A stretch of DNA of 64,000 nucleotides, taken from positions 8,443,001-8,507,000 of the forward strand of contig CANTUQ010000031.1 of assembly GCA_947683425.1 (NCBI GenBank). The letters are read 5' to 3'. Of the stretch, positions 58,800 to 64,000 are shown piece by piece (within the stretch, counting starts at the first letter, position 1; every line of letters begins with the position of its first letter). The position numbers were made by a program, and so were the translations under genes. The DNA comes from Excoecaria cochinchinensis (taxonomy: Eukaryota; Streptophyta; Magnoliopsida; Malpighiales; Euphorbiaceae). The notes beneath the pieces were generated by a model that was not told where the DNA came from, ran no database searches, and saw only the letters and a program-made list of their open reading frames with translations.

Positions 58800-58920
58800 A
58801 GGGTCGCGAGTGCCACCTGCGGCAGCGCGCGCGGTGCCAGGACAACACGCGCGGTGTGCCAAGGCATCGCGTGCGCCTCTTGGCGCGCGCAGCCCTCTCT
58901 CCACGCGGGCATGCGTGCCC
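58800..58920. repeat. GC-rich dyad cassette in D2
   Basis: The stretch CGGCAGCGCGCGCGGTGCC, CACGCGCGGTGTGCC, CATCGCGTGCGCC and TTGGCGCGCGCAGCC holds the place taken by the GCACAGCTGTGC cassette in D1. The sequence differs but the style is the same, with imperfect GC-rich dyads. Confidence 0.7.
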
Positions 58921-59546
58921 AGCTTCCTTCGACGCGTCGTTTTTCTGCGTTTTCTGTCTGTTTTCCAGTCCGTTTTCTTCAGTTTTTTCACCTTTTCATG
59001 CTATTTTTGATTAACTAAAAATTAAAGCTATTTTGTCCCTTCCTATTTTTGGCCAAAATTGAAAATTAAAGGGAAATTTCCCTTCATTTTCAAGGGGGAC
59101 GGCAACATTTTGAAAAAAAAGAATTTTTTGGTTTTCTCTAGTTTTTCTTTCATTCTCCAGGAACTATTTTTTACTACAAAAAAATTTCTTCTTCAAAAAT
59201 CTTCAAGTTTTTTTTTCCTCTCAAATTTTAGTTTTTGTTACCACAAAATATTTAATTTTGGGTTGATTTGAGCAAGAGAAATTAATTTTCTTGGCTTATT
59301 CAACCCACCAAAAATATTTTCTTATAAGGGGAACGGATCGAGACATCCTATCCCCGATCTAAAAATTCTGAGGGTAAACATTTTTGGACTCGTTCTCATT
59401 TATTTTTTGTATACTATTTATTGTTGTTAAATATTATTTTTTGCCAAATTTACTACATCTATTCTTTATTTTCAGCACTATAAATGTGTCAATATCACTA
59501 TCAATATGTTATTTGTTGGCTTTAATTGGATTTACATGTTCATATA

Positions 59547-59614
59547 CTATTATTATTATTATTATTATTATCATCATTATTATTATTCTTATTTTTATTA
59601 TTATTATTATTATT

Positions 59615-59712
<98 letters not shown>

Positions 59713-60090
59713 GTTTGTGTTCATGTTTATGCTCATGTTATTATTTGTTATTATTATTTTTATTATTATTACTATCACATGTAGTTATTATTATTGTTAT
59801 TCTATTTGTTGTTCATGTCACTATTGCTATTATTATTACTATTATTATTATCATTATTATTATTTAATGTTTGTTTTACCTTTATTTCTTAGTATGATTT
59901 TCGGTGTGTCATTATTATTATTATTATTATCATTATTATTATTATCATGTCTCATTATTATTATTATCATTTATTATTATTACCATGTTTACTTATACTA
60001 TATTCATTATCGTTCATTACTATTGCCTATTATTGTCGTCATTAATATTATTTTGTTGTGTTTGTCTTATCATTATTATTATTATCATTA
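59547..60090. repeat. (ATT)n/(ATC)n microsatellite in D2
   Basis: Near-pure trinucleotide repeat at 59547-59712 (ATT blocks around a run of about 15 ATC), continuing with interruptions to about 60090. It matches the inverse repeat in D1. Confidence 0.95.
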
Positions 60091-61235
60091 TAAATTGACT
60101 CGCCTAATATTTATTTCGTTTTTTTACTTGATTAATTTTTAGAACCATTACTAATATTCTTGATATTATTTTTTCTGTCTGAGTTTTCAATTTGAGTCGT
60201 GTCATGTGGATGTTTTCCGTGACTCCCCGGATGGGTCACGACGCGTGGAGGATCACATCGGGTTTGGTGAGATCTCCCTAATTCCCTCTCTTTATATTGT
60301 GTTTGTTTTGCAAATCATTATTTTATTTATGCACACGTGTGATAAAAGCCACAAAAATACTTTTATAATTAAATTGGCTTTCTTACTAATAAAATTGGGA
60401 CCAATGTCCCTTATTTTAGCCCGACAAATAAAAATATCACCTTTAAAAATGAAGAGTCCATTTTCTCCAAAAATGGGATCACTCATCCCCGTTTTCATCA
60501 AGCAACCAAAACGACTCTTCGAACCCTCTTCAAATAAACGCGAAGGAACCAATGTTCCTAAACATTCGAATAGGCACGAAGGAACCAATGTTCCTAAAAT
60601 AATGTCCCGATTTATGTATCTCTCTTTATTTTGATCTTGTATGAGTGTTTTAAATTCAAATTCATTTCTTTTCGGGCCCTTGTAATTAATTTTGGGGCAA
60701 CTTTATTTATTTTTGGGGATTGTATTCTGTCCCATTTATATTTTTTAATTTCCTTTTATTGGGGTTGTATTATGCCCCTACTTCTCTTGTAATTGTGTAC
60801 TTGTGTGTTTATCGCTTTCTTTATTTACTTTATCGCTTTCCTTTTATCGCTTTCGTATGCTTGGAATACGCTATTTAATTTAAATACATCAATTGCATAA
60901 GATGAGAGATATAATTTTAAGAGGTTAAAAACCCATTTATAATTAACCAAAGCATAAATAAGAGGGAAGTTCCGGACACTATATCTCTGGTTTAGACCGT
61001 TAGAGGTGAGAGACTTTTTCCCAATTTATTGCAAATTGGGTGGCGGCTCCAAATGCCTCAAAGGTGCCTTTAGGTGTCATTAGACTAGGTTGTTCTCCCC
61101 AATGTTCTATTAGGAGGAATACACCGATGATGTCTCATGGCGCCCATGATCAAAAGACGCAAACCAATTCCTCGAATCCCAAAGGCGGATTCAAAGTGAG
61201 GGCCCTTATTGGGCACCGACGCGCGTCACATTAGG

Positions 61236-61950
61236 CGTCCCCTTCTTTGCTTCCACTGCATAACACATATATGCTTCATACCCTTTTCTAATCAACCGCT
61301 TCGCTGCTGTCGCTGATATAACATCAGATAAATAATCCGGTCTTTGGCCCACCATTGTGATCTCTTTGCCATTAGAAGTCTTAATAATCACTCTTTTCTT
61401 TTCACAATCAACCATCACACGATAAGTAGTTAACCAGTCCATTCCTAGGATAACATCAAACTCTTTAAAGGGTAGCTCAATCAGATTTGCGGGGAAAACA
61501 CAACTCTGGATACTAATAGGGCAATTCCTATACACTCGATTCACTGTCACACTATGACCCAATGGGTTGCTCACTAAGATATCATAATCAAGGGTAGAAC
61601 TATCTAACTCATGTCCCCGTGCAATATCGGTGCTGATATAGGAATGTGTGGACTCGGGATCAATAAGTGCATACACTGAATCAGAAAACATAGAAAATTT
61701 ACCTACGATCACATCTGGGCTGTCCTCCTGATCACGGGCCCTCACTGCATAAGCTCGACCAGACTGGCGACTCTGTCCTTGAGGTGGCGGTGGATGAGGT
61801 CTGGCTGATGTGTGGGATGCTATCCCCCTGCCTCTCCCTCTAGTCGCTGATGACCCTACTCCTAGTGCTGGGGAGGTCACTGATAATGGCACTGCATCTG
61901 GACAATCCCTCACTAAATGCTCTTTTGAACCGCACTTGAAACATCCACCA
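61236..61950 (-). CDS. B1 zinc knuckle end and protease part of gag-pol
   Basis: The frame begins in the nucleocapsid knuckle CFKCGSKEHLVRDC (about 61945-61904), passes a Gly/Arg/Pro-rich linker and enters a retropepsin-like domain: VGKFSMFSDSVYALIDPEST, HSYIS, and later FPANLIELPFKEFDVILGMD and WLTTYRVMVDC. The catalytic loop reads D-P-E-S; relatives normally have glycine at the third position, so this copy may be impaired. The frame runs into D2 at 61230 after CYAVEAKKGT and continues at 58578, so D2 hit an open frame. A TAG lies just upstream of the knuckle region (about 61981). Confidence 0.85.
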
Positions 61951-62971
61951 GATAAATATCTACACTCGCCAGGGTGGGATCTACCACAATGGTCACACTG
62001 CTATGGTGCTCCTCTACATCTACCTCGGGGTGCACTCCCCACTGATGACCCTGGAATGTTGCTGCCGGCTGATTTCCTCTGACTACGCGTCGATGCTGCT
62101 CATCCCCTACTTTACGATGGTGGCCCTCTAGATCTCTTCCTCTGGCTATCTGTCCCACTAGCTTGACCTGGCTTTCTCTTTTGCTAAAATCGTGCTTGCC
62201 TCTCTCCTTCATCATTCTGAGCTATTTCCACTTTAATGGCTGCTGCTACCAGAGATCTCAAAGTTGAGTGGTTCTGACCACTAACTATCTGCTTGATTTT
62301 ATTGTGAAGGCCACGTTCAAACCTCTCCATCAATTTAGGTTGAGTCTTCAGCACCTCTTCCTCTAGGTAACCACTCAATCTCTCAAATTCTCTTTCATAC
62401 TCTACCACTGATCTGTTGCCCTGTTTCAACCTCCAAAAAGCATCTTGCATTGTAGCTTTGTATTCTGCACCAATGTACTTCTTTTCGAATTGATTAATGA
62501 AAAACTCCCAATTCAGCTGGTCATCTGGAGTATGTCTCCTCACAGAGTCCAGCCAAAAATATGCTGGACCCTGGAGTAAGGCCACTGTGCCCTCGTACTT
62601 TTCCTCTGGAGTGTTGTGCAAAATTTCAAACAACCTCTTAACCCGGAACAACCACTCCTCCACTGATTCTGGAGTCACTGATTCCCTGCAAAAGAAATCC
62701 TCAGCTCCCATCTTCTTAAGCTGCTCTTCCTTGGTGCTGGAGCGGCTGGTGGCATTAGCAACGGTTGCTGAGGCTGCAGTTGCTGATGTTGCTCCATTTC
62801 AATGTGAATCCGATGTTGGATATAATCAGTCATCATGGTGAGAAACTCGGGTTGAGTAGGGGGAGGTGGCACTACAGAGGTGGATTGCTGTTGTGGAGTT
62901 CCAGCTCGACCCACACTGGCCGAGGCTCCACTCTCACCGTCCCCAACACTGTAGCTTCGATCGGATGCCAT
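61951..62971 (-). pseudogene. B1 gag (broken)
   Basis: It starts MASDRSYSVGDGESGASAS at 62971 and has a proline/glutamine linker. After a frameshift near 62720, the gag domain follows (EEKYEGTVALLQGPAYFWLD, DDQLNWEFFINQFEKKYIGA, RSVVEYEREFERLSGYLEEE), with STLRSLVAAAIKVEIAQ at its end. A stop near 62182 and a further shift separate it from the basic linker. A first Tekay-type zinc motif, CDHCGRSHPGEC (about 61976-61950), is intact. The initiator is chosen because MASDRS is shared with the second copy at 52013. Confidence 0.85.
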
Positions 62972-63090
62972 TTGATCACTATAACAAGGAGCAAGCATAC
63001 ATCAGTATATAACGAAATATTCACTTCCATTGGCATGTATATACAATCGCTTAACTTAACCCACTCCGATCTTAGAATCGCCTAAACCTT

Positions 63091-63103
63091 CGCTCGGATA
63101 CCA
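63091..63103 (-). other. B1 primer-binding site
   Basis: On the minus strand TGGTATCCGAGCG, one base from the initiator tRNA-Met type TGGTATCAGAGC, lies 7 bp after the LTR end. Confidence 0.8.
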
Positions 63104-63110
63104 AAATAAA

Positions 63111-64000
63111 TGTAATACCCTTATACCCTGTACGTATACTGCCATACTAACACTACCGTAGGATTACCAAGATCGGTTAATTGCCATTCATTTAAAAAAT
63201 TACGGGTCTTTTTTTTTCCTACACTCGTATTTATTAGCACTAAGTTCACTTAACACTTTATTCACTTATTCACTTTACATACCCTCTAACATTTGTATTT
63301 GCATTTACTTACTTATCGATGACCTATAACTGTCTTATTTACTATTCATTCAGTATAAATTTCGGCAGTATAACGGCTTGTAAATTGCACTACCCAAACC
63401 TGCAAGATCAAATATCCACAGCCCCGGCAAGGGCATAACAACATAATCATCCTATAACATACATCCCATCCGCCTTTCATCACTTTACCATAATAACATT
63501 CACACAGATAAATACGTCATCATAATAATATTACATGCCAATACATCCATAAACTAAGTATACATACATGCCACAAAAATACTATAAGACCTACAAAATA
63601 CAAAATAAATATCCTTCTCTTGGCTTGCTCCACGGACTGTGTATGCTGCTCCAGCCTACGGGGTACCTACACGCAGTCAAAAACAACTACGTACTGAGCA
63701 TTAGAATGCCCAGTGGTGGTTACCAATCTATAAATTTCCTAAGTAATGCTATTTAATTTAATCTACATAATTCATGTACATCTATTATTTTCACTTATTA
63801 TTATTATTAACATTTAATTCACTTAATTAACTTTTATGTTCATTTAATTAATTACTATATAAATCATATAAATATAATTTATGCACTTAATTACACAATT
63901 CACTTACTTAATTACATTATTTAATTAATTAACACACTAAATTCTTTAATTTACTATTTATTTCAAATTAATCATTTACCCCTCTTCACTTAATTCCATA
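63111..64000 (-). repeat. B1 5' LTR (3' part; continues beyond window)
   Basis: It matches 52153-53040 base for base over long stretches. It contains the conserved hairpin with one mutated end base (63670-63693). Confidence 0.9.

Larger units (their letters stand above)
58579..61230 (+). mobile_element. solo LTR D2 inside B1 pol
   Basis: It starts TGTAGACACCGGGTCCC and ends GACGCGCGTCACA, flanked by the target duplication TTAGG (58574-58578 and 61231-61235). It is 2,652 bp, the same family as D1. It has no internal coding. The plus orientation is tentative. The 252-codon frame at 59384-60142 and its neighbours are translated microsatellite. Confidence 0.92.
52153..64000 (-). mobile_element. 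Tekay/Del-type Ty3 retrotransposon B1 (runs off window)
   Basis: Minus-strand order: 5' LTR (63111 to beyond the window), primer-binding site, gag, protease, reverse transcriptase, RNase H, integrase with chromodomain, polypurine tract, 3' LTR (52153-55666). The chromodomain and the CX2CX3HX3C plus CX2CX4HX4C nucleocapsid point to the Tekay/Del chromovirus lineage. Solo LTR D2 splits pol. Frameshifts and stops make it inactive. Over the first 200 bp the two LTRs differ by several percent by eye, so it is not young, or the LTRs come from different insertions. A second gag beyond the 3' LTR suggests a tandem made by recombination. Confidence 0.88.

Noticed and set aside
59384..60142. 252-codon frame, mostly isoleucine
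   Set aside because: It is translation of the ATT/ATC microsatellite in solo LTR D2.

Overview
This window looks like transposon-rich plant heterochromatin, probably from a eudicot. I see no intact host gene. The plant call rests on several things: LTR retrotransposons primed by plant initiator tRNA-Met and tRNA-Asp; a chromodomain-bearing Tekay/Del-type Ty3 element; an Athila-like element; a CACTA DNA transposon; and a captured fragment of a plant Golgi syntaxin gene (SYP31/SYP32 type). The species cannot be read from the sequence.

Almost every base belongs to a nested stack of elements. I resolved five retroelement groups. Family A is Tekay-like, with LTRs of about 2.6-4 kb, and occurs as copies A1-A9. 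Family B is an autonomous-type Tekay with LTRs of about 3.5 kb. Family C is an Athila-like element without pol. Family D is seen only as solo LTRs of about 2.6 kb (D1, D2). There is also one Copia-type solo LTR.

Layout: 1-1719 is the end of LTR A1, and 1720-1879 is remnant internal DNA. 1880-16523 is LTR A3, which holds a solo B LTR (3202-15052). That LTR holds a CACTA element (4431-12908), which in turn holds solo LTR A2 (5468-8058) and the syntaxin fragment. 16610-18103 is part of A4 (minus) and 18104-21709 is A5 (plus). 21710-43381 is a broken A6 (minus) interrupted twice: first by solo LTR D1 (22583-33858), which itself contains the complete and very young element A7 (24851-33576), and then by the Athila-like element C (34759-42891). 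43382-44393 is a decayed gag. 44394-51305 is A9 plus A8 (minus), with the Copia solo LTR inside the A8 internal region. 51306-64000 is family B DNA: a gag remnant, an LTR, a nearly readable gag-pol split by solo LTR D2 (58579-61230), and the start of another LTR. Target-site duplications that I could read support six of the insertions exactly (TATGT, GGTCA, TTA, CTCTA, GACTG, TTAGG) plus CTTAG for the Copia LTR.

The most unusual signal is not a gene. LTRs of families A, C and D carry dense cassettes of short CpG-rich or GC-rich palindromes (types GTCGCGATCGCGAC, GTCACGTCGCGTGAC, GAGCACGACTCGTGCTC, GCACAGCTGTGC) in otherwise AT-rich DNA. Four of the five insertions into cassette-bearing LTRs lie within about 65 bp of a cassette. 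Family A LTRs also carry a string of small hairpins whose stems differ between copies in a compensatory way, a 14-bp GCATGC-centred palindrome that changes symmetrically, and a double hairpin followed by AGGT near the LTR end. The second hairpin is also present in family B. These observations come from reading by eye and need alignment and folding to confirm.
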